A DNA stretch of 64,000 nucleotides, taken from assembly GCF_000756375.1 (NCBI RefSeq), contig NZ_JNFD01000047.1, positions 62,001 to 126,000 on the forward strand. Reading direction: 5' to 3'. Positions within the stretch are counted from its first letter, which is position 1; each line of letters opens with the position of its first letter. Made by a program: the position numbers and the translations under genes. Positions 46,858 to 55,141 of this stretch are shown piece after piece. Origin of the DNA: Sphingopyxis sp. LC81 (GTDB lineage: Bacteria; Pseudomonadota; Alphaproteobacteria; Sphingomonadales; Sphingomonadaceae). The notes under the pieces were generated by a model that was not told the origin of the DNA, ran no database searches, and saw only the letters and a list, made by a program, of their open reading frames with translations.

Positions 46858-47184
46858 ATGAAGAAATTGACGATGATCGCCGCTTCGATCGGCATGGCTG
46901 TTCCAGGCATCGCTGCCGCCCAGCCGCCGCAGGATGGCGGCCGCATGTTCGCGATGATCGACGCCAATAGCGACGGCAAGCTCGACAAGGCCGAGATCAC
47001 CAAGATGGCCGAAATGCGCGCCCAGCAGCAGGGCGATCCGACGATGGCCTCGCCCGAAAAGGTCGATGCTTTCATCAAGTTTATCGATGCGAACGGCGAC
47101 GGCGTGGTCGACAAGGCGGAACTGGCCGCGAAGCAAAAGGCGCGCGCGGAACCGCCGCCGCCGGCCGAGGAGGGCCAGCCCTAA
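46858..47184 (+). CDS. Exported EF-hand calcium-binding protein
   Basis: This small protein of 108 residues starts MKKLTMIAASIGMAVPGIAAA, a signal peptide, preceded by AAAGGA at a suitable distance. Two canonical EF-hand loops are present: DANSDGKLDKAE and DANGDGVVDKAE, each with the Asp-x-Asn-x-Asp-Gly pattern and a final Glu. The C-terminus is Pro-rich. It is a probable periplasmic calcium binder or sensor. It is convergent with the TauE-type permease, and the two genes overlap by four bases at their stops. Confidence 0.85.
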   Translation: MKKLTMIAASIGMAVPGIAAAQPPQDGGRMFAMIDANSDGKLDKAEITKMAEMRAQQQGDPTMASPEKVDAFIKFIDANGDGVVDKAELAAKQKARAEPPPPAEEGQP

Positions 47185-47954
47185 AAGAGCGTCCAGAGTG
47201 GGTTGGCGGGGTCGGCGAGCAGCTTCGCGGTCAGGGCGAAGGACATGACCACAAGCAGCGGCCGCACCCCGCGCCCGCCAAAGCGGATCGCGAGCCGCGC
47301 GCCGAGCTGGTTACCCGCGACATTGGCGGCCGCCATCGACAGACCGAGCAGCCAGAGGACATGGCCGCCGACGATCATCGCGAGCAGGCCGGCGACATTG
47401 GTCGCGAGGTTGAGGAACTTTGCGTTGCCGATCGCGCGAACGAGCCCGAGCCCGCCGAGCGCGACGAGCGTGAGCGTCAGGAACGAGCCCGCGCCCGGGC
47501 CGAAGAAGCCGTCGTAGAAGCCGAGCGCCGTAACGATGAGGGTGAGCCCGAGCGGGCCGACGCGCGCGTGGCGGTCAACGCTGCTCATCGGCGGCGCGAG
47601 CAGGAAATAGAGCCCCATCGCGATCAGCAGCAGCGGGACGAGCGCGGCGAGGAAATCGGAGCGGACATATTGGACCGTGGTCGCGCCGAGCACCGAGCCG
47701 GCAAAGGCGCCCGCCGCGGGCCAGGCGAAGCGGCGAAGGTCGACATGCCCCTCGCGCCAGAAGGTCAGGAAGGCCGAGCCGGTGCCGATCGTGCTTTGCA
47801 GCTTGTTCGTCGCGATCGCCGAGACCGGCGGGACTCCGGCCGCCATCAACGCGGGGATGGTGAGGAGCCCCCCGCCGCCCGCCATCGCGTCGACCGTCCC
47901 GGCGACAAAGGCGACGCCGATCAAGAAGGCGAAGATTTCGGGGGCGAACTCCAT
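47181..47954 (-). CDS. TauE/SafE-family membrane permease
   Basis: This is a 257-residue inner-membrane protein of the sulfite-exporter TauE/SafE family. It has two homologous halves, each starting with a conserved glycine-rich helix: GTVDAMAGGGGLLTIPALMAAGVPP in the first and GFYDGFFGPGAGSFLTLTLVAL in the second. About eight hydrophobic segments are visible. The start MEFAPEIFAFLIGVAFVAG is preferred over upstream frame extensions. The transported anion is unknown. It lies downstream of the hydroxyproline-dehydratase-like gene in the same direction after a 76-base gap. Confidence 0.88.
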   Translation of the reverse strand: MEFAPEIFAFLIGVAFVAGTVDAMAGGGGLLTIPALMAAGVPPVSAIATNKLQSTIGTGSAFLTFWREGHVDLRRFAWPAAGAFAGSVLGATTVQYVRSDFLAALVPLLLIAMGLYFLLAPPMSSVDRHARVGPLGLTLIVTALGFYDGFFGPGAGSFLTLTLVALGGLGLVRAIGNAKFLNLATNVAGLLAMIVGGHVLWLLGLSMAAANVAGNQLGARLAIRFGGRGVRPLLVVMSFALTAKLLADPANPLWTLF

Positions 47955-48030
47955 ACGGGCGCTCCTAGGTGCGATCGCCCGGCTTGGCCAGTATCGCGGC
48001 GCCGCATAGCAATGCGGCAGACGCGCTGCG

Positions 48031-49086
48031 TCACACCGGCGTGTCGAGCTCGGCAAGGCGGCGCGGGAGAGTGAAGCCCGCACCGAAGCGGTCGCCGGGC
48101 TCCGCGATCATCTCGCTGCGCCCCGAATACCAGGCCTGGCCGGCGACCCGGACGCGCGACGCGGCATCGAGTCCGGTTCCGCTCGTCGCGGCGAGCGTCC
48201 CGACGAAGCCTTCGCTCGACACGCCCCGGATTTCGCAGCTGTCCCCCACCGTCATCTCGTCCTTCGCGGCGGCGAGCGCGATACGCGCCGTTACCCCGCT
48301 GCCGGTCGGCGAGCGGTCGATCTGTCCATCGGCGAAGATGCAAAGATTGTAGCTGGGCTGGCCGCCATGCGTGCCGAGCGCCACATCGTCGGTCAGGATC
48401 GTGCCGTAGAGAAAGCCGAGATCGGGTTCGGTCGGATGGACGATGGGCCCGTTGGCACGGATCGCCTCGGTGATCGCGGTCGCGGCCTGCACGAGCTCTG
48501 CCAGCGGCGTTTCCATCAGCGACAGGCCGATCCGGCTCGCGGGCAGGATCGCGTAGAAGGCTCCGCCGAAAGCGATGTCGACGCGGACCGGGCCGAGGCC
48601 GGGAACCTCAACAGTCCGATCGAACGCGCTCGCAAAAGATTCGACGCTCTCGAATGCGACGCGGGCGACGCCGGCTTCGTCCGCCTCGACATCGACCTGG
48701 ATGACGCCGCAAGGGGCCTCGAGCCCGAAGCGGGCCTTGCCGTCAACGCGCGCGACGCGACCCGTGTCGACCGCCCAGCGGCCGATCGCGATGGTCGCGT
48801 GGCCGCACATCGTGCTGTATCCTTCCTGATGCGTGAAGAGCACGGCAAGGTCGGCCCCCGCTGCGCAGGGCTCGGTCGGGATCACGCCGTACATGCCGTC
48901 ATGCCCGCGCGGTTCGAGCATCAGCATCGTGCGCAGATGATCGAAGCGCGTCTGGGCATCGCGCCTTTTTTCGAGGATCGTGTTGCCGGCGAGCGGGGGA
49001 TATCCGGCCTCGACGATACGGACGGGCTCGCCTGCGGTGTGCATGTCGACGATGCGGATGATCGAGGTTTCGCGATTCGATGTCAT
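48031..49086 (-). CDS. Trans-3-hydroxy-L-proline dehydratase-like (proline racemase superfamily)
   Basis: This 351-residue enzyme belongs to the proline-racemase superfamily. The first active-site residue is Cys94 in STMCGHATIA. In proline racemase and 4-hydroxyproline epimerase the second is Cys in SPCGTG. Here it is Thr261 (DRSPTGSG), the signature of trans-3-hydroxy-L-proline dehydratase, which makes delta-1-pyrroline-2-carboxylate. Other family segments are VDMHTAGEPVRIVEAG and TEPDLGFLYGTI. No ketimine reductase or other hydroxyproline genes are nearby, so the pathway is incomplete in this window. Confidence 0.88.
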   Translation of the reverse strand: MTSNRETSIIRIVDMHTAGEPVRIVEAGYPPLAGNTILEKRRDAQTRFDHLRTMLMLEPRGHDGMYGVIPTEPCAAGADLAVLFTHQEGYSTMCGHATIAIGRWAVDTGRVARVDGKARFGLEAPCGVIQVDVEADEAGVARVAFESVESFASAFDRTVEVPGLGPVRVDIAFGGAFYAILPASRIGLSLMETPLAELVQAATAITEAIRANGPIVHPTEPDLGFLYGTILTDDVALGTHGGQPSYNLCIFADGQIDRSPTGSGVTARIALAAAKDEMTVGDSCEIRGVSSEGFVGTLAATSGTGLDAASRVRVAGQAWYSGRSEMIAEPGDRFGAGFTLPRRLAELDTPV

Positions 49087-49160
49087 ATCCGTATCTCAGT
49101 CGAGCGCGGCGTTTCAGGCAAGCACGATTTGGACCGCCAGGAACAAGGGAGGTCGCGCCA

Positions 49161-49262
49161 ATGATCGTGACGATCCAGCGGCGGCTGGCGCGGACGTGCG
49201 TGCGCGTCGCCCCCGGTGCGATGGTGCGCGATCCCGTCAGCATGCTGCCAGATTGTCCGTAA
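49161..49262 (+). CDS. Possible 33-residue small protein upstream of tRNA-Pro
   Basis: An ATG at 49161 is preceded by a strong Shine-Dalgarno (AAGGGAGG, eight bases away) and opens 33 codons, MIVTIQRRLARTCVRVAPGA..., ending TAA. The peptide is basic with two Cys and no membrane segment. The ribosome site is the only real support; length and lack of homology knowledge keep confidence low. The rest of the 49087-49265 spacer shows nothing. Confidence 0.3.
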   Translation: MIVTIQRRLARTCVRVAPGAMVRDPVSMLPDCP

Positions 49263-49265
49263 AAT

Positions 49266-49342
49266 TGGTCGGGACGAGAGGATTCGAACCTCCGACCCCC
49301 ACACCCCCAGTGTGATGCGCTACCAGGCTGCGCTACGTCCCG
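49266..49342 (-). tRNA. tRNA-Pro (anticodon GGG)
   Basis: Read on the minus strand, the seven-base acceptor stem CGGGACG pairs with CGTCCCG. The D stem is GCGC/GCGC and the anticodon stem TCACA/TGTGG with loop CTGGGGG gives anticodon GGG. The T arm contains GGTTCGAATCC. The genome encodes the 3' ACCA. Total length is 77 nt. Confidence 0.95.
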
Positions 49343-49600
49343 ACCGGCCCCCGTAAGGGCAGGCGAGGCCCCTAGCGCGGGTTGGCGGGCGATGCAAGCG
49401 GGGATGGCGCGTTATTGCCTCGATTGACGGGGCGGGGTTGATATGGCGGGCATCATTCCCATTTCGGCCACGCTTGCCAAGGGGGAGGGGCGCAGCGACC
49501 GGTTGCGCGGGGCTTCCCTGCGTGATAGGCGCCGCGCCATATTTGCGTGCCGGTTCCGCAAGGGAATTGGCAATGCTTACGAACGGAAAGTTTTTCACTC
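49343..49600. other. Spacer between tRNA-Pro and yajC
   Basis: I see no convincing gene in these 258 bases. A 59-codon open frame from ATG 49443 has no ribosome site or recognisable sequence. A TTGACG at about 49422 could be a -35 for the yajC-secD-secF unit, but no well-spaced -10 follows. Confidence 0.4.
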
Positions 49601-49930
49601 ATGTCGACGCAATTGCTTCTGACCCAGGCGGCCGGATCGGGCGGCGGGGCTGCCGGTTTCCTGATGCTGGTTCCCTATCTGCTGATCTTTGCGGTGTTCT
49701 GGTTCTTCCTGATCCGCCCGCAGCAGGTCCGCGCCAAGGAACATCGCGCCAAGGTCGCGGCGGTCAAGCCGCGCGACCAGGTCGTGACCGGCGGCGGCAT
49801 CGTTGGCAAGATCACGCGCGTCGACGATGATTTCGTCGATGTCGAAATCGCACAGGGCGTGAAAATCAAGGTCGTCAAGTCGACCCTCGCCGACGTTCTC
49901 CAGCCCGGTGGCAAGCCCGCCAACGACTGA
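49601..49930 (+). CDS. yajC: Preprotein translocase subunit YajC
   Basis: YajC is a small inner-membrane component associated with SecDF. The 109-residue protein has one transmembrane helix (FLMLVPYLLIFAVFWFFLIRPQQ, about 20-42) followed by the cytoplasmic domain with VKPRDQVVTGGGIVGKI and IAQGVKIKVVKSTLADVL. The ATG at 49601 gives the usual N-terminus. It is the first gene of a yajC-secD-secF operon. Confidence 0.95.
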   Translation: MSTQLLLTQAAGSGGGAAGFLMLVPYLLIFAVFWFFLIRPQQVRAKEHRAKVAAVKPRDQVVTGGGIVGKITRVDDDFVDVEIAQGVKIKVVKSTLADVLQPGGKPAND

Positions 49931-49985
49931 CGCGGCGGGCCCCGCGTTCCTCGCTGGCCCGCTCTTGCTATCGGATCTATAGACC

Positions 49986-51599
49986 ATGCTCGATTTCCCG
50001 CGCTGGAAAACCATCGGCATCAGCATCATCCTGCTGCTGGGTATCCTCTTTTCCGTTCCCAGCTTCCTTCCCGAAAAGACGCGGGAAAGCCTGCCGTCGG
50101 TCCTGCAGGCGAAGGTCAATCTGGGCCTCGACCTTGCCGGCGGTAGCCACTTGCTGCTCGAAGCCGACATCGCCGACCTGCGCAAGACGCAGCTCGCGAA
50201 TATGGAAAAGACCGTGCGTGCCGCGATGCGGGGTGAAAGCGGCCCCGACGACGATATCGCGATCGGCGAGCTGTCGACCACGGGCGGCAAAATCAGCTTC
50301 CTCGTCCGCGATCTCGCGAAGCTCGACAGCGCACGCGAGCGGCTGTTCAGCGAGACGCGCGGTGCGCAGCTGACGGGCCAGCGCGACTGGAACATCACCG
50401 TCGTCGATTCGACGCGGATCGAGATGACCCCGACGGGAGCCGGGCAGGCACAGGCCGTCGCGAACGCGATGGATACGGCGCGCGACATCATCGACAAGCG
50501 CGTCAATGCGCTCGGCACGCGCGAACCGACGATCATTCGCGAAGGCGACGACCGCGTCGTCGTGCAGGTCCCCGGCCTGCAGGATCCGGCGGCGCTGAAA
50601 GAACTGATCGGCAAGACCGCACGCCTCGAATTCCGCATGGTCGACGCCAACGCCGATCCCGCCGAAGCCGCCGCGGGCCGCGTCCCGGTCGGCAGCGAAA
50701 TCGTTCCCTATGCCGAGGGCGAGGGCAGTGGCGCCGCGTTCGAAGTGCTGCGCCGCCAGGTGATGATCAGCGGTGAGCAGCTGATCGACGCCAAGCAAAG
50801 CTATGACCCGCAGAACAATCAGCCGGTCGTTTCGATCCGCTTCGATTCGGGCGGGTCGAACACCTTTGCCAAGGTGACGGCGCAGAGCGTCGGCAAGCGC
50901 TTCGCGATGGTGCTCGACGGCAAGGTGTTGTCGGCGCCGTCGATCAACGAGCCGATCCTGGGCGGCAGCGCGCAGATTTCGGGCAGCTTCAGCGTCGCGA
51001 GCGCCAATGCGCTGGCGATTTCGCTGCGCTCTGGCGCGTTGCCGGTGAAGATGACCGTGGTCGAAGAACGCACGGTGACCCCCGAACTCGGCGCCGATTC
51101 GATCCGCAAGGGCGCGATCGCGGGCATCATCGCGACGGTGTCGGTGCTGGTGCTGATGATCGTCGTTTACGGCCGGTTCGGCGTCTACGCCTGTATCGCG
51201 CTGATCTTTAACGTCTTCCTGATCATCGCGATCATGGCGGGGTTCAATGCCACGCTGACCTTGCCGGGTATCGCGGGCTTCGTGCTCACCATCGGCGCCG
51301 CGGTCGACGCGAACGTGCTGATCAACGAGCGCATACGCGAGGAATTGAAGCGCGGGCGCAAGGTCTTCCAGGCCGTCGAGCTTGGCTATTCCGAAGCGAG
51401 CCGCGCGATTTTCGACGCGAACGTCACCAACGTCATCGCGGCGTCGCTGATGTTCTGGTTCGGCTCGGGCCCGATCAAGGGTTTCGCCGTGGTGCTGACC
51501 ATCGGCATCGTCACCAGCGTTTTCACCGCCGTCACTGTCACGCGCATGTTCGTAGCCCATTGGCTGCGCACCAAGCGCCCGACGACCATCAACATTTAA
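49986..51599 (+). CDS. secD: Protein translocase subunit SecD
   Basis: SecD, with SecF, uses the proton-motive force to pull exported proteins through SecYEG. The 537-residue protein has the first membrane segment (GISIILLLGILFSVPSF), then the periplasmic domains starting LGLDLAGGSHLLLE and containing GSAQISGSFS. Five C-terminal membrane helices follow, with the conserved GAAVDANVLINERIREEL motif. It lies 55 bases after yajC and 15 bases before secF. Confidence 0.97.
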   Translation: MLDFPRWKTIGISIILLLGILFSVPSFLPEKTRESLPSVLQAKVNLGLDLAGGSHLLLEADIADLRKTQLANMEKTVRAAMRGESGPDDDIAIGELSTTGGKISFLVRDLAKLDSARERLFSETRGAQLTGQRDWNITVVDSTRIEMTPTGAGQAQAVANAMDTARDIIDKRVNALGTREPTIIREGDDRVVVQVPGLQDPAALKELIGKTARLEFRMVDANADPAEAAAGRVPVGSEIVPYAEGEGSGAAFEVLRRQVMISGEQLIDAKQSYDPQNNQPVVSIRFDSGGSNTFAKVTAQSVGKRFAMVLDGKVLSAPSINEPILGGSAQISGSFSVASANALAISLRSGALPVKMTVVEERTVTPELGADSIRKGAIAGIIATVSVLVLMIVVYGRFGVYACIALIFNVFLIIAIMAGFNATLTLPGIAGFVLTIGAAVDANVLINERIREELKRGRKVFQAVELGYSEASRAIFDANVTNVIAASLMFWFGSGPIKGFAVVLTIGIVTSVFTAVTVTRMFVAHWLRTKRPTTINI

Positions 51600-51614
51600 G
51601 GGAGGGAGCGAATC

Positions 51615-52595
51615 ATGCGCTTGCTGAAACTCGTCCCCGACGACACGAACATCGACTTCCTGCGGTGGCGCAAGCTCGCCTCCGCGATGAGCATCATCCT
51701 GGTCATCATCTCGATCGCGCTGGTCGCGGTGAAGGGGCTGAACCTGGGCATCGACTTTGTCGGCGGTCAGTCGGTCCGCGTCGAATTCACCCAGACGATG
51801 CCGCCGATCGACGAAATCCGCGAAAAGGTCGGCGATATCGGTCTTGGCGAAGCGACGATCCAGCAGTTCGGATCGGACAAGGCCGTGTCGATCCGCACCG
51901 CGCTGCCCGACGGCGACAAGGCGGCCGCCGAACGTGCGGGGCAGCAACTCGTGGCGGGCATCCAGAAGGCGTTCCCGACCGCGAAGGCGGGTTCGGTCGA
52001 AACCGTGTCGGGCAAGGTGTCCGAAGAATTGCTGCGCACGGGTGCGATCAGCCTCGCGCTCGCGATGCTCGGCATCTCGATCTATATCTGGATCCGCTTC
52101 GAATGGCAGTTCGGCGTCGGTGCGCTCGGCCGCCTGTTCCACGAGGTTGCGCTGACCTTTGGTTTCTTTGCGGTGACGCAGATCCAGTTCGACCTCAACA
52201 GCGTCGCGGCGTTGCTGACGATCGTCGGTTACTCGCTGAACGACACGATCGTGGTCTATGACCGCATTCGCGAGAATCTCAAAAAATACCGCAAGATGGA
52301 CATCGTTCCGCTGCTGAACCTCAGCATCAACGAGACGCTGTCGCGCACGGTGATGACGAGCGTTGCGATGCTGCTCGCGCTCGGCGTACTGCTGATCTTC
52401 GGCCCCGACGTGATCTTCGGCTTCACCGCAGCGATCCTGCTCGGCGTCTTCGTCGGCACCTATTCGTCGATCCTGATGTCGACGCCGATCCTCGTGTGGC
52501 TGAAAGTCGGCCCGCATAGCTTCGTGCCGCGCACGACGGCGGGGATGGACGGCGGCGAGCGCGTCGAGCGCAAGGACGACGGCGCGGTCGTCTGA
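51615..52595 (+). CDS. secF: Protein translocase subunit SecF
   Basis: SecF is the partner of SecD in the inner membrane. The 326-residue protein has an N-terminal helix (ASAMSIILVIISIALVAVKGL), the LGIDFVGGQSVRVEF segment, a short periplasmic domain and five C-terminal helices with GYSLNDTIVVYDRIRENL, the motif equivalent to SecD's DANVLINERIREE. A GGGAGG ribosome site precedes the ATG. It is followed by a hairpin terminator shared with the convergent glycosyltransferase unit. Confidence 0.97.
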   Translation: MRLLKLVPDDTNIDFLRWRKLASAMSIILVIISIALVAVKGLNLGIDFVGGQSVRVEFTQTMPPIDEIREKVGDIGLGEATIQQFGSDKAVSIRTALPDGDKAAAERAGQQLVAGIQKAFPTAKAGSVETVSGKVSEELLRTGAISLALAMLGISIYIWIRFEWQFGVGALGRLFHEVALTFGFFAVTQIQFDLNSVAALLTIVGYSLNDTIVVYDRIRENLKKYRKMDIVPLLNLSINETLSRTVMTSVAMLLALGVLLIFGPDVIFGFTAAILLGVFVGTYSSILMSTPILVWLKVGPHSFVPRTTAGMDGGERVERKDDGAVV

Positions 52596-52608
52596 GCCCC
52601 GAAGCTTG

Positions 52609-52647
52609 AAAAAAACGGCGCCGGCCTGCTCTGAGAGTGGGCCGGCG
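52609..52647 (-). terminator. Intrinsic terminator between secF and the glycosyltransferase
   Basis: An eight-base GC stem (CGCCGGCC at 52619-52626 with GGCCGGCG at 52640-52647) is followed, on the minus strand, by TTTTTTT (the A-run at 52609-52615). It is therefore a classic intrinsic terminator for the minus-strand regulator/glycosyltransferase unit. On the plus strand it lies just after secF and may also stop that transcript, though the T-run there is short. Confidence 0.75.
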
Positions 52648-52656
52648 TTGCCGTAT

Positions 52657-53832
52657 CTAGCGACTTGCGCAGCGGCGGAGATGCGTCGCCAGTTCGCGGC
52701 CGTTGCGGTCCCAGTCGAAGCGGCCGCCCAGGCTGGCCGCGACGTCGGACGGTGAGGGCGGATTCGCGAGAACGGCCCGCACGGCCTCGGCAATCGCGCC
52801 GGGCGTGCGCTCGACGATCCGGCCGGCGATTGGCGACGTCACCAGCTCGGCGGCCCCGCCCGCGTCGCTGATCACGATGGGCGTGCCGCAAGCGAGCGCC
52901 TCGACCCACGCATTGGCGAGGCCTTCGCTGACCGACGGCATGACGACGGCGGCGGCGGCGCGATAAAGCTGCGGCAGGTCGGCGTTGGCGACGGGCCCCA
53001 TGAAATGGACGCGGGCGCCGACGCCAAGCTTTTGCGCGAGTGCGCGGTAGCGGCCTTCCTCATCGCCCGCACCCGCGAGCCAGTAGTGGACGCCGGGCAG
53101 CGCGGGCAGCGCCTCGATGACGAGCGCCTGACCCTTGCGTTTGATCAGCGCGCCGACGGTGAGGATTGCGGGGGCGCCGCCCATGCCGAGCGTTGTACGC
53201 GCGGCGGCGCGGTCGCCGGGGTGGAAGCGTGCGGTGTCGATTCCGGTGTAGTGGACGGCGACTTTCGCCGGGTCGATGCCGATCGCCGCGATGTCGCCGC
53301 GCATCGCTTCGGAGACGGCGAGCAGACCGGCGGCTTTCCGGCCCGCTTCGATCACCTGCGATTGCGTCGCCGGATCATGGCCGAAGTGGCTGATGTCGGC
53401 GCCGCGCGCCTTGGCGGAGAAAGGCAGGCCGAGCGTATCCGCGACGCGCATCGCGGCGGGTCCGTCGGGGTAGAAGAATTGCGCGTCGATCACGTCGAAG
53501 GACCGGCCGCGCACCGCGGACAGCACGGCGCGCGCGACCTTTGCCGGATTGAATCTTGCTCCGACGCGCGGGATCAGCGTGAAGCGCGGGCGGAGGACGG
53601 TGAGGCCGTTCCAGACCTCGCTTCGCGGAAGGCTACGGAGCGCGCGATAGCGTTTGTGGAGTGAGAGCGGGAAGGGCGGCAGGCCGACCGGCGCGACGAT
53701 CGTGAGCTCGATGCCGGGCTGCGCCGCGAGCGCGCGCAGGCTTTTCTCGACGAAGAGGCCGAAGTTGGGCCGCGCCGTGTCGGGAAACAGGGTTGCGATC
53801 GAAAGGACGCGCAAGGACGGAGCGGCGGACAC
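52657..53832 (-). CDS. Family GT4 glycosyltransferase
   Basis: This is a probable retaining glycosyltransferase of the GT-B fold, 391 residues. The N-terminal domain begins LRVLSIATLFPDTARPNFGLFVEKSLRAL. The C-terminal domain has AILTVGALIKRKGQALVIEAL and the sugar-nucleotide-binding motif MPSVSEGLANAWVEALACGTPIV with its Glu-x7-Glu pattern. It starts at GTG, directly abutting the stop of the regulator gene upstream. The sugar and acceptor are unknown, and no polysaccharide cluster is nearby. Confidence 0.88.
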   Translation of the reverse strand: MSAAPSLRVLSIATLFPDTARPNFGLFVEKSLRALAAQPGIELTIVAPVGLPPFPLSLHKRYRALRSLPRSEVWNGLTVLRPRFTLIPRVGARFNPAKVARAVLSAVRGRSFDVIDAQFFYPDGPAAMRVADTLGLPFSAKARGADISHFGHDPATQSQVIEAGRKAAGLLAVSEAMRGDIAAIGIDPAKVAVHYTGIDTARFHPGDRAAARTTLGMGGAPAILTVGALIKRKGQALVIEALPALPGVHYWLAGAGDEEGRYRALAQKLGVGARVHFMGPVANADLPQLYRAAAAVVMPSVSEGLANAWVEALACGTPIVISDAGGAAELVTSPIAGRIVERTPGAIAEAVRAVLANPPSPSDVAASLGGRFDWDRNGRELATHLRRCASR

Positions 53833-54393
53833 TCAGAGCGAGCGGAGCAGGCGGACGGCGACCGCGGCCCACGGCGGGTTGCTGACGACCTGCTGGCGCT
53901 GGCCGGTGCCGAGCGGGAGCAGGTGGAGCTTTTCGCCGTCGACGTTGAGCAGGCGCGCGAAGAAGAAGCGGCCGGCGGGGCGGGGGACGAGCAGGTCGCG
54001 GTTGAGCACGCTGGCCCAGTCGCCCTCGATGCGGCGGCACCATATTTCGTCGCCCGCGCGATAGTCACCGATCGACGAGGTGACACGCACCGCGACCATA
54101 TCCTCGCCGGGACGCGCGGTGAGCGCCTGTTCGACGCGCGTCGGCGCCTGCGCGCCCTCGGCGCCGAGCAACGCCGTGATCGTGAGCTGGGTGTCCTGCG
54201 GGAGCTGGACGAGTTCGGCGGCATCGACGCCGAGCGCCGCCGCGATGCGGTTCATCCAGCCGAGCGAGAGCGTGCGCGTGCCCGTTTCGAGGCGCCCGAT
54301 CGTCTGCGCGGTGGTCGGCGGAACGCAGCGCTGGCCGACCTCCTCGAGCGTCAAACCCTTGGCGCGGCGGACCGAGCGGATGCTGTTGATCAT
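53833..54393 (-). CDS. XRE-family helix-turn-helix regulator with C-terminal barrel-like domain
   Basis: This is a DNA-binding regulator of 186 residues. The N-terminal HTH is MINSIRSVRRAKGLTLEEVGQRC ... IGRLETGTRTLSLGWMNRIAAALGV. The C-terminal half includes DMVAVRVTSSIGDYRAGDEIWCRR, which resembles the barrel region of LexA/CI-type repressors without an obvious Ser/Lys catalytic pair. It is immediately followed by the glycosyltransferase with no gap, and divergent from the DUF6456 gene across 87 bases. It may control one or both; that is inference from position. Confidence 0.8.
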   Translation of the reverse strand: MINSIRSVRRAKGLTLEEVGQRCVPPTTAQTIGRLETGTRTLSLGWMNRIAAALGVDAAELVQLPQDTQLTITALLGAEGAQAPTRVEQALTARPGEDMVAVRVTSSIGDYRAGDEIWCRRIEGDWASVLNRDLLVPRPAGRFFFARLLNVDGEKLHLLPLGTGQRQQVVSNPPWAAVAVRLLRSL

Positions 54394-54480
54394 CGCAAAA
54401 CCCTCAAATAACCAAATCGGTTTCTTCTTTCCTACAAAATATTCCAGTGTCAAGCCCGGTGTGCAGAACAGGAGAATCGC

Positions 54481-54966
54481 ATGACCGCACGGCGCCTCGA
54501 AACGCATCTTCACCCCGATGACCGGATCGATCCGGGAAAGGCGGGGCCGCAGGTGATGCGCCATGTGACGGTCAATGTCGCCGAAAGCCCGATCGCATGG
54601 CTGGCGTCACGCGGGTTGCTGACGTCGGCGCAGCTCGGCGCGGGCGAGAGGCTGCGCGGCGATTATGAGCGCGCGGGGTTATCGGCGCGGGTGACGATGC
54701 GCTGGGATGCCGCACCGCCGGGCAAAAGCCGCGGCGGCGCGCGGGCGGCGGATGCGTCGCTGGCGCGGATCGATGCGCACCGGCGCTTTCACGCGGCGCT
54801 CGACGCGGCGGGACCGGGGCTGGCCGACATCTGCTGGCGCGTCATCTGCGCGGGCGAGGGGATTGGTGGGGCCGAGAAGGCGCTGGGCTGGCCGGCGCGG
54901 TCGGGCAAGCTGGTGCTGGGACTGGCGCTCGACCGGCTGGCGCGGTTTTATGGGACGGGTTTATGA
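54481..54966 (+). CDS. DUF6456 domain protein
   Basis: This 161-residue alphaproteobacterial protein has unknown function. The conserved part runs from VNVAESPIAWLASRGLLTSAQLGAGERLRGDYE through RIDAHRRFHAALDAAGPGLADICWRVICAGEGIGGAEKALGWPARSGKLVLGLALDRLARFYG. The last segment looks like a helix-turn-helix, so a DNA-binding role is plausible. It is divergent from the XRE-type regulator, and is followed immediately by a palindromic repeat element. Confidence 0.8.
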   Translation: MTARRLETHLHPDDRIDPGKAGPQVMRHVTVNVAESPIAWLASRGLLTSAQLGAGERLRGDYERAGLSARVTMRWDAAPPGKSRGGARAADASLARIDAHRRFHAALDAAGPGLADICWRVICAGEGIGGAEKALGWPARSGKLVLGLALDRLARFYGTGL

Positions 54967-55140
54967 CCTCCCCCTTGATGGGGGAGGCAGCGAGACTTGG
55001 CAGCTTGCTGCCTAGGCGCAGCGGTAGGGGTGTGGTCTCGGCTTGAAGCGGCGGTGCAATGACGCAGCATCACCCCCATCCAACTTCGCCTAATCGCTTC
55101 GCGATAAGGCTTCATATCCTTCCCCCATCGAGGGGGAAGG
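54967..55140. repeat. Complex intergenic repeat with several hairpins
   Basis: The element occupies the whole spacer between the DUF6456 stop and the convergent ABC-F stop. It starts with CCTCCCCC/GGGGGAGG (54967-54987) and ends with CCTTCCCCC/GGGGGAAGG (55118-55140), each around a five-base loop. Inside is an imperfect ten-base stem around TTC at 55088-55110 (GCCTAATCGC / GCGATAAGGC, one mismatch) and a GCAGC-rich segment near 55000. Such long mosaic palindromes recur in sphingomonad spacers. The terminal hairpins may act as terminators for both genes. Confidence 0.7.
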
Positions 55141-55141
55141 T

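Noticed and set aside
49443..49619. A 58-residue ORF ahead of yajC
   Set aside because: It has no ribosome site, overlaps the yajC start in another frame and has no plausible protein character.
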